Shown: positions 34,889 to 45,273 of the stretch, piece by piece | How the letters are laid out: each line of letters starts with the position of its first letter | Position numbering within the stretch: position 1 is the first letter of the stretch | Source of the DNA: F1-80-MAGs062 sp046345315 | Lineage (GTDB): Bacteria; Planctomycetota; Planctomycetia; Planctomycetales; Planctomycetaceae | DNA: 64,000 bases | NCBI GenBank assembly: GCA_046345315.1 | Contig: JBKDKA010000233.1 | Location: 1-64,000, forward strand | Reading direction: 5' to 3' | Program-made: the position numbers and the translations under genes | Notes under the pieces: model-generated | What the model saw: only the letters and a program-made list of their open reading frames with translations | What the model was told of the DNA's origin: nothing | The model's database searches: none

Positions 34889-37507
34889 ATGGCCTTTGAT
34901 CCCTCAAAACTGACTGTGAAAGCCGGAGAAGCTCTGCAGCGTGCTCAGCAGCTGGCAGAACGCAGGCAGCATCGGTTGATGCGTCCGATTCATATGCTAA
35001 AGTCGCTGCTGGAAGAAGAGCAGGGCATTGTGCGACCATTGTTTCAGAAGATGGGCGTGCCTCTGCCGCAGCTGACAACCATGATCGATGGTGAACTGAA
35101 TCGCATCCCGCAGTCGTCCGGTGGAAATGACGAGCCGGCGGGCGCAGGTTCAGAAGCTGTCAAAGTCCTGCATGCGGCTCAGAAGCAGGCTGAGTCGATG
35201 GGCGATCAGTTTACATCGACCGAGCATCTGATCATCGCACTGACTCAGGTGGAAGACCAGACGAAGCGACTGCTTCAGCTGAATGGTGTTGAACAGAAAG
35301 ACGTGCTGGAAGCACTCAAAACCGTACGTGGAGGCCAGACCGTGCAGGATCAGAACCCGGAAGACAAATATCAGGCCCTCGAAAAATACGGTCGCGAACT
35401 CGTCGCGCTGGCTCGTCAGGGCAAGGTCGACCCGGTCATTGGTCGCGATACCGAAATCCGACGAGTCATTCAGGTCCTGTCACGACGTCGGAAGAACAAC
35501 CCGGTACTCATTGGTGAACCGGGTGTCGGTAAAACCGCCATCGTCGAAGGACTGGCTCATCGAATCGTTCTCGGCGACGTTCCCCAGAACCTGCGAGACA
35601 AGAAAGTCTTTGCGCTCGACATGGGTGCTCTTGTCGCGGGAGCCAAATATCGCGGCGAGTTTGAGGATCGCCTGAAAGCAGTCCTGAAGGAGGTTCAGGA
35701 TTCAAACGGTCAGATCATCATGTTCATCGATGAGCTGCACACGGTCGTGGGAGCTGGGAATGCAGAAGGAGCGATGGATGCATCGAATCTCCTCAAACCT
35801 GCTCTGGCACGCGGAGAACTTCACTGCGTCGGTGCTACAACGCTGGATGAGTACCGAAAACACATTGAAAAAGATCCGGCTCTGGAGCGTCGTTTCCAGC
35901 CGGTCGTCGTTCAGGAACCGAATGTCGAAGATACCATTTCGATTCTGCGAGGCCTGAAGGATCGTTACGAAAGTCACCATGGCGTTCGGATTACAGACGA
36001 TGCGATCATCGCTGCGGCCACGCTGTCGGATCGCTACATCAGTGATCGCTTCCTGCCAGACAAAGCCATCGACCTTGTTGATGAAGCTGCCAGTCATCTG
36101 CGGATGGAGATTGATTCCATGCCGACAGAAATTGACGAGGCGACTCGTCAGCTGACGAGAATGCAGATTGAATCTGCAGCTCTCGAAAAGGAAACCAGCG
36201 AAGATAGTCGCGATCGTCTGCAGGAACTCAAGCGGCAGATCGCGGAACGTGAAGAATCCACGAATCAGCTCAAAGCACGCTGGGAAGTGGAAAAGTCTGC
36301 TCTTTCCGGCCTGAAGCCGCTGAAGGAAGAAATCGAAAAACTTCGAACCTCATTTCAGCAGGCGTTTTCAAGAGCTCAGCAGACGCTGAGAAACGAAGAC
36401 TTCGTGGAAGCTCAGCGAGCGGAACAGCAGCTCAAACAGTCTGAGCTCAAGCTGTCTGAAATGCAGAAACGATCTGAGGAACTGAGTTCATCGGGCAGTG
36501 AGCGGCTTCTTCGCGAAGAGGTTACGGACGAAGACATCGCGAAGGTCGTCAGTCAGTGGACCGGCATTCCGGTGGCTCGCATGATGCAGGGGGAACGTGA
36601 GAAGCTGCTGCGGATGGAACAGGAAATCCACAAGCGAATGATCAACCAGCACGAAGCGGTGGAAGCGGTTTCGAATGCTGTTCGACGAGCTCGCTCCGGC
36701 ATGCAGGACCCCAATCGACCGATTGGTTCGTTCATCTTTCTCGGCCCGACCGGTGTTGGAAAGACGGAGCTCTGCAAGGCGCTTGCCGGTTTCATGTTTG
36801 ACGACGATCGCAATATGGTTCGAATCGACATGAGCGAATTCATGGAACGTCACTCAGTGGCTCGCCTGATCGGGGCACCTCCGGGATATGTCGGCTACGA
36901 AGAAGGCGGTCGTCTGACGGAAGCAGTCCGGCGGAATCCGTACTGTGTGATCCTGCTGGATGAGATTGAGAAGGCTCATCGTGACGTCTTCAACGTCCTG
37001 CTTCAGTTACTGGACGACGGACGACTGACCGACAGCCAGGGACGCACCGTCGACTTCACCAACACCATCGTGGTGATGACCTCGAACATCGGCAGTCAGA
37101 TGATCATGCAGATGTCCGAGACGTCTGATGAGAACGAAATCCATAAAGCCGTGATGGGGGCTTTGCAGCGAGAGTTTCTGCCGGAGTTTCTGAATCGCGT
37201 CGACGAGGTAATTGTCTTTCATCCACTGGGACGCGACGAGATCCGGGAAATCGTCGATCTGCAGATCGGCCGCCTGAGCAAACAGCTGGAGAAGAATGGA
37301 TTCGGACTCGAAGTCAGCGATCGTGCAAAACAGCTGCTTGCCAATGAAGGGTACGACCCGGCTTATGGAGCTCGTCCTCTGAAACGTGTGATTCAGCAGC
37401 GACTTCAGAACGGACTGGCCAATGAGATTCTGTCTGGCCGTTTCAAATCGGGCGAAACGATTCAGATTGACGCATCCCCGGATGGATTCGTATTTCAGTC
37501 CAGTTAG
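34889..37507 (+). CDS. clpB: ATP-dependent disaggregase ClpB (Hsp100)
   Basis: 872 residues starting at the ATG at 34889, preceded by AAGGAG; the longer frame from a GTG at 34805 was rejected because family members begin near MAFDPSKLT. Order: Clp N-domain (about 5-145), first AAA+ module with Walker A GEPGVGKTA (near residue 211) and IMFIDELHTVVGAG, a coiled-coil middle domain (about 410-530) of full ClpB length, and a second AAA+ module with GPTGVGKTE (near 620) and VILLDEIEKAH. The C-terminal D2 small domain includes GYDPAYGARPLKRVI. ClpB resolubilises aggregates with DnaK, and the neighbouring dnaK agrees. It lacks a ClpP-binding loop. Confidence 0.98.
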   Translation: MAFDPSKLTVKAGEALQRAQQLAERRQHRLMRPIHMLKSLLEEEQGIVRPLFQKMGVPLPQLTTMIDGELNRIPQSSGGNDEPAGAGSEAVKVLHAAQKQAESMGDQFTSTEHLIIALTQVEDQTKRLLQLNGVEQKDVLEALKTVRGGQTVQDQNPEDKYQALEKYGRELVALARQGKVDPVIGRDTEIRRVIQVLSRRRKNNPVLIGEPGVGKTAIVEGLAHRIVLGDVPQNLRDKKVFALDMGALVAGAKYRGEFEDRLKAVLKEVQDSNGQIIMFIDELHTVVGAGNAEGAMDASNLLKPALARGELHCVGATTLDEYRKHIEKDPALERRFQPVVVQEPNVEDTISILRGLKDRYESHHGVRITDDAIIAAATLSDRYISDRFLPDKAIDLVDEAASHLRMEIDSMPTEIDEATRQLTRMQIESAALEKETSEDSRDRLQELKRQIAEREESTNQLKARWEVEKSALSGLKPLKEEIEKLRTSFQQAFSRAQQTLRNEDFVEAQRAEQQLKQSELKLSEMQKRSEELSSSGSERLLREEVTDEDIAKVVSQWTGIPVARMMQGEREKLLRMEQEIHKRMINQHEAVEAVSNAVRRARSGMQDPNRPIGSFIFLGPTGVGKTELCKALAGFMFDDDRNMVRIDMSEFMERHSVARLIGAPPGYVGYEEGGRLTEAVRRNPYCVILLDEIEKAHRDVFNVLLQLLDDGRLTDSQGRTVDFTNTIVVMTSNIGSQMIMQMSETSDENEIHKAVMGALQREFLPEFLNRVDEVIVFHPLGRDEIREIVDLQIGRLSKQLEKNGFGLEVSDRAKQLLANEGYDPAYGARPLKRVIQQRLQNGLANEILSGRFKSGETIQIDASPDGFVFQSS

Positions 37508-38472
37508 ATCATCAGATAGATCATCAGAAAACCGGTCGAGGTATCCGTCGGTCCATGCACCACGAATTGGCATGGATCGCACGGAGCTGTTCATCAGAAC
37601 GCCTCGGCTGGAATTCTGAGTCTGCAGTCGATTTCTGAATGCCGTGTTGCCGGGGCTCCTCCTCGCCACCGGTTCCTCTGAAGTGGCAATCCAGCCATCA
37701 GAGTTGACGCAAATCTGTCACGAGACCTGTGGCCGGCCACGGGTTTCTGGTTGGCTGGCGTTCGCAGCGATCCCGGAAAAAACGTCAGATTCAGCACAAC
37801 TGAATCATCCGCCGCCGTTTCTGCCTTCCGTGTCAGTCATCGCAGAGCCGCGCTGAGTTTCCGGAACATCGCGATTGCAGCGATTCTGCGGAGTGAAGTA
37901 TCGGCAATTTCTGCACCATAGACGGCTGCTGCCGACCAATCTGACGAAACGCCACAGGACGCAGAGGTAACACCAGATTTGCAGCCGAAACATTTGATGA
38001 CGAAGTTTGCGGACGTAGGTTTGCTGATGCATTCCTGAACACGCACCGCATCAGGATCAGGCAGGAACGGCTCCAGTCTTGAACTCGGTCGCAGAATCTG
38101 AACTCCTGTCGAGACGAAAAACAGAAATTTCACAGGGAAAATGCTTCACCGGGAAAAGTTCTGAAACATCGGGTTTGATGGTTCTTTTCGTCTCCTGGAT
38201 CAGCAAAATCAGGAATTACATTGTTCACCGGAAAGTCTTTGTCCGTAAAAGGTTCTGTGACTTCTTCCGAAGTCAGAAGAATCCTGAAAATTGGAATCAA
38301 TCTTGCTCTGATGGTTCACCGTCCTGGATTTAAGAACAGACTGCTGATTTTCGCGACAATAGACTCCGTTTTCTGTTTCATTCTGCATCAACAGATCAGC
38401 CTGTTTTTCCGTGTCTGAAGTACTTGAAAACTCAAATTGGTTCCGTAGTCACTCAGAGTTGTTGAACGGCAA
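37508..38472. other. 965-base region without a convincing gene
   Basis: No frame here looks protein-coding. The longest is a 98-codon minus frame (37837-38133) with atypical composition and no ribosome binding site that I can see. The part from about 38090 to 38470 is visibly richer in A+T than the surroundings. It should contain the promoter for the kinase gene, and could hide an untranslated RNA, but I see no recognisable RNA family. GATCATCAGA occurs twice just after clpB (37508-37527). Confidence 0.4.
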
Positions 38473-41400
38473 ATGACGCCGATCAGAAGCAAAGAAAGTC
38501 TCAAGAGCTATCTGCTGAGCACTCGTCTCGCTTCACCTGCCGACTGGGCACAGGTGGAATCAGACGCGGTGAGCGGGGAAGGTGTGTCTGAGATTCTGCA
38601 GTTTCTGGAACGCCGGCAGATACTGACCCCGCTGCAGACTGGGCGAATTCTCAAGGGAGAAACCGACGGTCTGGTCCTGGGACAATACAAGCTGCTTTAT
38701 CGCAATGCATCAGGCAGTTTTGCTCGAGTGTTTCGCGCGAGCACTCTCGACAACAAGCAGGTTGTGGCTCTGAAGCTGCTTCGAGAACGATGGGCGGATG
38801 ATCCCCGTGCCGTCGCCAGCTTTCAGCGGGAAGCGAGAATCTGTCAGAAGTTTATCCATCCGAACATCGTTCCGATTCTGGATATCGGGAGTCAGGGGCG
38901 TTTCCATTACTTCACGATGGAGTTCGTTGAAGGCGGTAACCTTCGGGACTTTCTGAAGATTCGGCACTCCGTAACTCCGCTTGAAGCCACACGCTGTCTG
39001 TACCAGATCTGCCGAGGTCTCGAATACGCTCTGACCCAGGGCGCGACTCACAGAGACCTGAAGCTGACCAACGTGCTGATGAGCAGCACGGGTGTGGCCA
39101 AGCTCGTGGACTTCGGTCTTGCCGGTGCTGAATCTCCGACGCAGGCAGGTGCCAGCGACGATGTGCAGCGAGCGTTGGAGTATTCTTCGCTGGAACGCGG
39201 CACGAATGCTCCCAGAAATGATCCGCGGAGCGATATCTTTTTCGCGGGGTCGATTTACTATGAGATGCTGAGCGGTGAGTCGCCATGGCCGCGTACTGCT
39301 GACCGTGAGGAACGTCTCCAGCTGAGTCGATATTCGAATGTGAAGCCGCTCAATCAGGTCTGCAAAGGTCTTCCGCCGATCGTCGTGAAGGCCTGTGAGC
39401 GGATGATGGAACTGAGCCCGTCATCTCGCTTTCAGTCCTGCACGGAGACGGCCGCTGCACTTCGAGAAGTTCTGATTGCTCTCGGTGACCCGACGGAAAC
39501 AGCTCTTGTTCGAAGCAAACAGACGACGGGACCTCGAGCTGACTATCAGCTGCTGGTTGTTGACCCCGGGCAGAAACGCCGCAAGGTGCTGCAGAATTAT
39601 TTTGAGAAACATCAGTTCCGACTGAGTTTTGTGGATGATGTGGATGGTGGCTTCAAAAGTCTCAAGGCTCGCGTCCCGCCGGAAGGAATTCTGTTCTTCG
39701 CAGACGATGACTTTGAACCGCTTCTGAATAGGTATCCACAGATTCAGGCATACGCTCGAAATCAGAAGGTTCCGTGTGTTGCTGTCTTTGCGTCAGAGGA
39801 CAAATCTCGCGTCGGAACTGCGATTACATCGACTCGCTACGGCGCGACGATGTTTCAGCCGACAACGCTTCGGGATATCCGGCAGCATTTTCTGGAAGTC
39901 TCCGGTATCGTGCCTTCGACGTCTGAAGCAGGAACTGAATCGGCTGTTGGTCAGGCTGGCAACACAGCAGGAAAGTCATCCGATGCAGTGCTGCGAGATG
40001 TCAGCCCTGTACCTTCATTGCCTGCGGAGAAAGAGTCACTCGAAGAAGCTTCCAATCCGGACGCACCGCTGGAAGTGACACCCGGGTCTGACGCAGATAT
40101 CAACGTGCGTTCCTCAGCGGGCTCCTCAGCAAAGCGGGGCGATCAGTCACAGTCCGTTGCTACACCCGCAGAAACACCGCGCCGTCGAGCAACAGACGTC
40201 GCTTCGTCGTCGGCTGATGACGATACGTCCGGAAAAAGCTCCGGCGCGTCGGCTCGCGTACGAGCTGCAAAACTCCGTGCGGCTCAGCTGAAAGCAGAGA
40301 AAGAGGAGGCTCAGAAGGCTCGATCTGTAACTGATTCCGCCGAGACGTTGAAACTTGAAGCGGCTCGGAATGAGCAGGAACGACTCGAGCGAGAGAACCT
40401 CGAGCGACTGGAGCGAGAACGGTCAGAACTGGAAACGCGCGTACGCCTCGAGAAAGAACGACTCGAACGCGAAAAGCAGATCAGAGAACGCATACTTCAG
40501 GAAGAACGGGAACGACTCGAGAATCTTCGGCTGGAAAAAGAGGCACGGGAGCGACTGGAACGCGAGCGTCTTGAGAAAGAGCGACTGGAGCGAGAGGCAC
40601 GGGAGCGGCTCGAACAGGAACGCCTTGAAAAATCGCGTCTCGAGCGAGAACGCATTGCACGCGAAGAACGGGAGCGACTCGAAAGAGAGCGACTCGAGCG
40701 GGAACGAATTCAGAGAGAGCTCGAAGAACGTCTGCGGCTGGAACAGGAGCGGCTCGAGAGAGAACGTGCTGAACTGGAGCGGCTTGAAGCAGAACGTCGG
40801 GAGCTCGAGCGGCTCGAACAGCTGAGACAGGAAGAGCTTCGTAAGGAGCAGGAGCGACTTGAGCTTGAGCGTGCCGAGATCGCAAGGCTCGAACAGGAAC
40901 GTATCGAACGCGAGCGTGCTGAGCTGGCGCGTCTGGAACGGGAACGCATCGAGCAGGAGCGGCTTGAGCAGGAACGCATTGCTCTGCAGATCGCGGAGCA
41001 GGAGCGTCAGGAGCGAATCCGCCGGGAACAGGAAAGACTCGAAGCAGAACGTGCCGAACTGACTCGCCTTGAAGAAGCGCGACGGGAGCAGCAGCGGCGC
41101 GAACAGGAGCTGCTGGAACGCCTGAAACTCGAAGACGAGCGGCTCGAAATTGAGCTGGCGGAACTCGCTGAGCTCGAGCGGCAGCGTATCGACATTGATC
41201 GTGCCACGCAGGCTCGGGTGGAGCAGGAGCGTCTGGAGCGGGAGCGACTGGAACGGGAACTTGCCGAACAGGAACGCTCTGAACAGGAACGACTGGAACG
41301 CGTACAGCGTGAACAGGAACGACTGGAACGTGAACGAGCCGAGCTTGAAAAGCTGGAGGCGCTCCGTCGAGACCGTCTTCGCGCTGAGATGGAATTCAAA

Positions 41401-43278
41401 GAGAAACTGGAACGAGAGCATGCTCGCCTTGAATCTGAGAGGCTCGAACTCAGGCGTCTCGAGGAAGATCGCCTGCAGCGCGAGTCTCACGAGCAGCTGC
41501 GACTTGAGCAGATCCGAAAAGAAATCGATCAGCTTCAGAGTGAACGTGCGCGTCTGACAGACACCGTGATGCAGGATCAGCTCCCTGATGATCAGCTTTC
41601 GGTGACGATGAATCTGTTGTCGACAGGAGACGTCACCGCTGAGATTGAGCATCTTGTCTCCACTGAAGATCTGAATTCCGCTTCGACGAGCGTGCAGTCG
41701 GAAGAAGATCGAACGACTACAACGACGCTCGCGGACAACTCCGCTGCTGAATTCATCGAGTCAGCAGAATCATCCACGGGATCGTTGCCTGAGGATGCGA
41801 TCTCTGACACTGAGGTTTCCGCGAAGGAGCGAGCAGATCTCGAGTGGAAAGAATTCGAGCGGGCGGAGCGAGAACGGATTGCACTGGAGCTGGTGCAGGA
41901 GGAATGGGCTGAACTTCAGCGGCTCGAGAACGAACTGCTTCGACTGGAACAGGAACGTCAGAGAGCTTTGTCGCCAGCGTTGCCGACGAGCAGCACGGAA
42001 CGTTCAGAGCTGCCCGCCGATCCGAAGGCCGGGGTTCGACCGCTTGACGTCGCTTCCGGAACAGAGCATGACCGTCGTCAGACCGTCGGAAATGACAACC
42101 CGCATTCTGCGGAAGTTCCGGCCGGACGCTCACGGGGTGGAAAAAAGAGAACCATCGTTCCGACGTCCTCACTGCTGACGGAGCAGGAAACTGCAGCGGA
42201 AGACCGTGCCGCAGCGATGTTCGACGATGAATCTCTGCCGGATTCGTCCTGGTCGTCCTACACGAATGCATCCGGCACTGGGACTGCCGACTCTTCAGAA
42301 ACAACGACAGCTACGAGTTCGGGAATCGCAGGTACGAACTCATTTCTGCGTGACGGTTCCGGCCATGGCAGCTCAGGCCACGACGGAACATTTCGTGATG
42401 ACGATGAGGAAGCGGAATGGGCCAGCCTTTCGGGAGGGGCATCGGCTGAGTCCGGGCGGGAAAGTCATCATCGCGGAGGCAGTTCGGAACAGAGCGGTTT
42501 CCTGAGTCCGCATCATCAGGACTCCGACATCAATCTCGTTGATGACACGGAGACGATTCGTTCAGAGTACACCGAGGTTGAATCCGATCCGCGGCCACCC
42601 GAAAAGAAACGTTCGGGCACCTCTGGTCGAAGCGAAACCAGCGGTGATGGCGGCTCGCGCCACGCGTCTGCCGGTGACAGGCCGACAGACTCCGGATCAG
42701 ACGCCCGCAGACAAACGGCCGAACGGCCAGACAGGAAATCCGGGGCGAAACGAAAGGGTGATACCGGAGAACTCCGCCGAATCGCGACACCGGGTGATAA
42801 AGACTCCGGAGGCAGTCAAGGTGTTCGTCGAAAACAGTCAGACGCTGATCAAAATCTGAAATCATCCCGATCAGGTGCAGGCACCGGAACCGGAAAGTCC
42901 AGTCAGCGTCGCGGCAAAGGGAAATCTGGCGCCGGCATGAAAATCACGCCGGCTGTCGAAGAAGCCATCCTGACAGAGATCTTTGAAGACGTCTTCGGAG
43001 AAACGAATTCGACAGACAAGCGTCGGAAGCAAAAACTGACGATTGACGATATCGCCGCTGAAGACGCCGCGTTGCCACTTCGAACTGCCGGTGTTACGTT
43101 CAAAGCACCGGAACGGCATAAACGCAGTCGTGGTGACGATGAATCACCGAAAAAAGCAGAACCGATTCTGAAAATTCAGCTTGGAAAACGCCAGCTCGCG
43201 CTGTCACGCACAGCAGTGGTGGTGATTGCCATTACGCTGATCGGACTTTCGCTGTCATTGCTCATGTCACGGCAATGA
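38473..43278 (+). CDS. Ser/Thr kinase with degenerate receiver domain, giant charged helix and tail anchor
   Basis: A 1601-residue protein. After a short helical N-terminus comes a Hanks-type kinase domain (about 70-335) with the VALK lysine near residue 101, HRDLKLTN near 193 and DFG near 213. The glycine loop keeps only one of its three glycines (ASGSFA). Residues ~357-480 resemble a response-regulator receiver but with LLVVDPG at the acid pair and FQP where the conserved lysine should be. Residues ~595-1030, and again ~1118-1165, are almost entirely Glu/Arg/Leu heptad-like sequence, either a long coiled coil or a single alpha-helix. A Ser/Gly/Asp-rich disordered region follows, and the last 25 residues are a hydrophobic anchor. 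Substrates are unknown; the start lacks a clear Shine-Dalgarno site. Confidence 0.85.
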   Translation: MTPIRSKESLKSYLLSTRLASPADWAQVESDAVSGEGVSEILQFLERRQILTPLQTGRILKGETDGLVLGQYKLLYRNASGSFARVFRASTLDNKQVVALKLLRERWADDPRAVASFQREARICQKFIHPNIVPILDIGSQGRFHYFTMEFVEGGNLRDFLKIRHSVTPLEATRCLYQICRGLEYALTQGATHRDLKLTNVLMSSTGVAKLVDFGLAGAESPTQAGASDDVQRALEYSSLERGTNAPRNDPRSDIFFAGSIYYEMLSGESPWPRTADREERLQLSRYSNVKPLNQVCKGLPPIVVKACERMMELSPSSRFQSCTETAAALREVLIALGDPTETALVRSKQTTGPRADYQLLVVDPGQKRRKVLQNYFEKHQFRLSFVDDVDGGFKSLKARVPPEGILFFADDDFEPLLNRYPQIQAYARNQKVPCVAVFASEDKSRVGTAITSTRYGATMFQPTTLRDIRQHFLEVSGIVPSTSEAGTESAVGQAGNTAGKSSDAVLRDVSPVPSLPAEKESLEEASNPDAPLEVTPGSDADINVRSSAGSSAKRGDQSQSVATPAETPRRRATDVASSSADDDTSGKSSGASARVRAAKLRAAQLKAEKEEAQKARSVTDSAETLKLEAARNEQERLERENLERLERERSELETRVRLEKERLEREKQIRERILQEERERLENLRLEKEARERLERERLEKERLEREARERLEQERLEKSRLERERIAREERERLERERLERERIQRELEERLRLEQERLERERAELERLEAERRELERLEQLRQEELRKEQERLELERAEIARLEQERIERERAELARLERERIEQERLEQERIALQIAEQERQERIRREQERLEAERAELTRLEEARREQQRREQELLERLKLEDERLEIELAELAELERQRIDIDRATQARVEQERLERERLERELAEQERSEQERLERVQREQERLERERAELEKLEALRRDRLRAEMEFKEKLEREHARLESERLELRRLEEDRLQRESHEQLRLEQIRKEIDQLQSERARLTDTVMQDQLPDDQLSVTMNLLSTGDVTAEIEHLVSTEDLNSASTSVQSEEDRTTTTTLADNSAAEFIESAESSTGSLPEDAISDTEVSAKERADLEWKEFERAERERIALELVQEEWAELQRLENELLRLEQERQRALSPALPTSSTERSELPADPKAGVRPLDVASGTEHDRRQTVGNDNPHSAEVPAGRSRGGKKRTIVPTSSLLTEQETAAEDRAAAMFDDESLPDSSWSSYTNASGTGTADSSETTTATSSGIAGTNSFLRDGSGHGSSGHDGTFRDDDEEAEWASLSGGASAESGRESHHRGGSSEQSGFLSPHHQDSDINLVDDTETIRSEYTEVESDPRPPEKKRSGTSGRSETSGDGGSRHASAGDRPTDSGSDARRQTAERPDRKSGAKRKGDTGELRRIATPGDKDSGGSQGVRRKQSDADQNLKSSRSGAGTGTGKSSQRRGKGKSGAGMKITPAVEEAILTEIFEDVFGETNSTDKRRKQKLTIDDIAAEDAALPLRTAGVTFKAPERHKRSRGDDESPKKAEPILKIQLGKRQLALSRTAVVVIAITLIGLSLSLLMSRQ

Positions 43279-43279
43279 G

Positions 43280-43714
43280 TCATCTTCCGGCGTGAATGCC
43301 GTCGGCAATCTGATCCTCACTGACGCCGGTACTGGCGACGTTATTCTGCGACTCAGGGGTGGTGTTACTCTGGATCGCCTGCTCTGGATTCAGCGACGAA
43401 ACAAGCCGATATCGAATGCAGAGCCGACGCGCTCGTTCCATGAACGCATCCGCATGAGCTTCAGACGGAGGCACACTGACGTGGTAAATCAGAATGGCCG
43501 CATAGAAAAGCGACACCAGGCCAAGCCCCGTCAGCAGCAGCCAGCCACTTCGCAGAAAAATGACAGACGGAAGATCCGCTGTACCCGGAGTTCCAGCAGG
43601 CTTCGAACTGTGATTCTGCTTTCGAACGCGTTCCGAGACGGACTCCATTCTGAGCGGATCACTGCCCTCGGGCGCATCTAGGCCGGCTTCCGATATCTTT
43701 TTCATTGCATGCAT
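43280..43714 (-). CDS. Small single-pass membrane protein, unknown function
   Basis: 144 residues from the ATG at 43714, which has GGAGTGG 8 bases upstream; an ATG three codons further in is also possible. One hydrophobic helix (about residues 57-77, WLLLTGLGLVSLFYAAILIYH) separates a charged N-terminus from a polar C-terminus, so the topology is probably type II. No family is recognised. Its stop codon is one base from the stop of the giant kinase gene, so the two converge with no room for a separate terminator. Confidence 0.6.
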   Translation of the reverse strand: MHAMKKISEAGLDAPEGSDPLRMESVSERVRKQNHSSKPAGTPGTADLPSVIFLRSGWLLLTGLGLVSLFYAAILIYHVSVPPSEAHADAFMERARRLCIRYRLVSSLNPEQAIQSNTTPESQNNVASTGVSEDQIADGIHAGR

Positions 43715-43917
43715 GGAAACCACTCCTGAAACAGCAAACCGGCCCAGGACAGGCCAGTTTCTTCACGGGACGCCAGACGGACCGGCGTTCCGATGAGGAC
43801 AGTGTTTCTGGAAAGCGGCCTGACTGTCAACATGCCGATCGTCGGCTCTCAGGATTGCGTGAACGGTTCCCGGTGCCGGGAAACTTCCTGACGATGCAGA
43901 ATGCCACTTTGCCGAGC

Positions 43918-45273
43918 TCACGGATTGCCGGAAACGCTCCGCACGATCTTCATGGCCGCGTCACAAAGTTCCACGGCATCCTGGGTTTCCGGAGCCTCAG
44001 CAATGATCCTGATGATCGGTTCCGTGTTACTGCCTCGAATCTGAACCCATCGATCAGACCAGTCCAGTCGGAGTCCGTCACCGTCGCGGGCTTCAGCATT
44101 CGGGAATGCCTTTCGGAGAGCCTCACAGGCGGCAGGTACAGCAGCAGCTGAACACTCTACTTTGTCTTTGACGATCGTGTAGAAGGGCAGGGAATCAGCC
44201 CAGGCGGACAGCGCTTTCTTTCCGGCTGTCATCCCGGCAAGCACATACGCCATGGAGACCAGGCTGTCTCGGACATATCCCACCTGAGGGTCTATCACGC
44301 CACCGTTGCCTTCGCCGCCGAGCACTGCATGAACCGCACGCATTTTGGCGCAGACATGGGCTTCACCGACAAATGACCGATGAAACTGACAGCCGTGTTT
44401 TGCTGCGATGTCGGCTGTAATGCGGCTGGTGGACCCGTTGACAACAAACGGTCCTTTCCGACGTTCAAGAACGTAGTCGGCCGATAACGCCAGCGTGAGT
44501 TCCTCTCCGATGAAACGACCTGTGTTGTCAACGATTGCAAGTCGATCTGCATCCGGATCCTGAGCGAAACCCGCGTGAGCATTATGCTTCTTCACCAGCT
44601 GACAAAGATCCTGCAGATTCTTTTCAATCGGTTCCGGAATATGCTCAAAACGACCATCAGGCGTTCCGCCGAGTACGATGACTTCACAGCCCAGCGCTTC
44701 CAACAGCCGCGGTCCGCAGGTAGCACCCGAACCATGATTGCAGTCCAGAACGACTTTGTATTTCTTCTTTCGAATCGCCTCCACATCGACCAGTTTCAGA
44801 ACTCTTTCGATGTGAGGTGCTGCCGGATCATCAATCGTGGTCACTCGCCCGGTGCCTGACCAGTCCTTCCAGACAATACTGTCAGACTCAATCGTCTGGA
44901 TCAGCTGCTGTCCGAGTTCTCGATTGAATACGGACCCGTCCGGAGCAAAAGGTTTCAGTCCGTTCCATTCGATCGGATTGTGGCTGGCTGTGATCTGAAG
45001 GCCCCCGGCTGCATTCAGTTCTCGGACGAGAACGCCGCATGTCGGAGTTGTACAGATGCCGGCATCGAGCACTTCGCAACCGGTTGCGAGCAGTCCTGAA
45101 ATCGCTGCGTGCTGAATCATTGTTCCGGTCGATCGACCGTCACGTGCGACGACAACCCGCCCACCGCAGAAGATCGTTCCCATCGCAGCCGCGAACCGAG
45201 CGATGTAGATCGGATCAAGACCATCTCCGACGATGCCGCGCAGTCCCGAAATACTCAGAATTCTTGTCGCCAC
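43918..45273 (-). CDS. Phosphohexomutase (phosphoglucosamine/phosphomannomutase family)
   Basis: 451 residues from a GTG with GGAG 7 bases upstream. The alpha-D-phosphohexomutase motifs are complete: the phosphoserine loop TASHNPIEWNGLK with Ser97, the Mg-binding DPDADRLAI near residue 240, the sugar-binding loop GGEGNGGVI near 325 and the phosphate-binding loop RGSNTEPIIRI near 420. Length and the start ISGLRGIVG fit the GlmM/ManB group. GlmM would supply glucosamine-1-phosphate for UDP-GlcNAc, but sequence inspection does not separate it from phosphomannomutase. The gene follows trpF on the same strand. Confidence 0.9.
   Translation of the reverse strand: MATRILSISGLRGIVGDGLDPIYIARFAAAMGTIFCGGRVVVARDGRSTGTMIQHAAISGLLATGCEVLDAGICTTPTCGVLVRELNAAGGLQITASHNPIEWNGLKPFAPDGSVFNRELGQQLIQTIESDSIVWKDWSGTGRVTTIDDPAAPHIERVLKLVDVEAIRKKKYKVVLDCNHGSGATCGPRLLEALGCEVIVLGGTPDGRFEHIPEPIEKNLQDLCQLVKKHNAHAGFAQDPDADRLAIVDNTGRFIGEELTLALSADYVLERRKGPFVVNGSTSRITADIAAKHGCQFHRSFVGEAHVCAKMRAVHAVLGGEGNGGVIDPQVGYVRDSLVSMAYVLAGMTAGKKALSAWADSLPFYTIVKDKVECSAAAVPAACEALRKAFPNAEARDGDGLRLDWSDRWVQIRGSNTEPIIRIIAEAPETQDAVELCDAAMKIVRSVSGNP

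Noticed and set aside
37837..38133. 98-codon minus-strand frame after clpB
   Set aside because: It has a plausible hydrophobic start but unusual composition, no clear ribosome binding site and no family resemblance.
40423..41652. 409-codon minus-strand frame inside the giant kinase gene
   Set aside because: It is a shadow produced by the repetitive Glu/Arg/Leu codons; its Phe/Leu/Ser-rich translation has no protein-like organisation.
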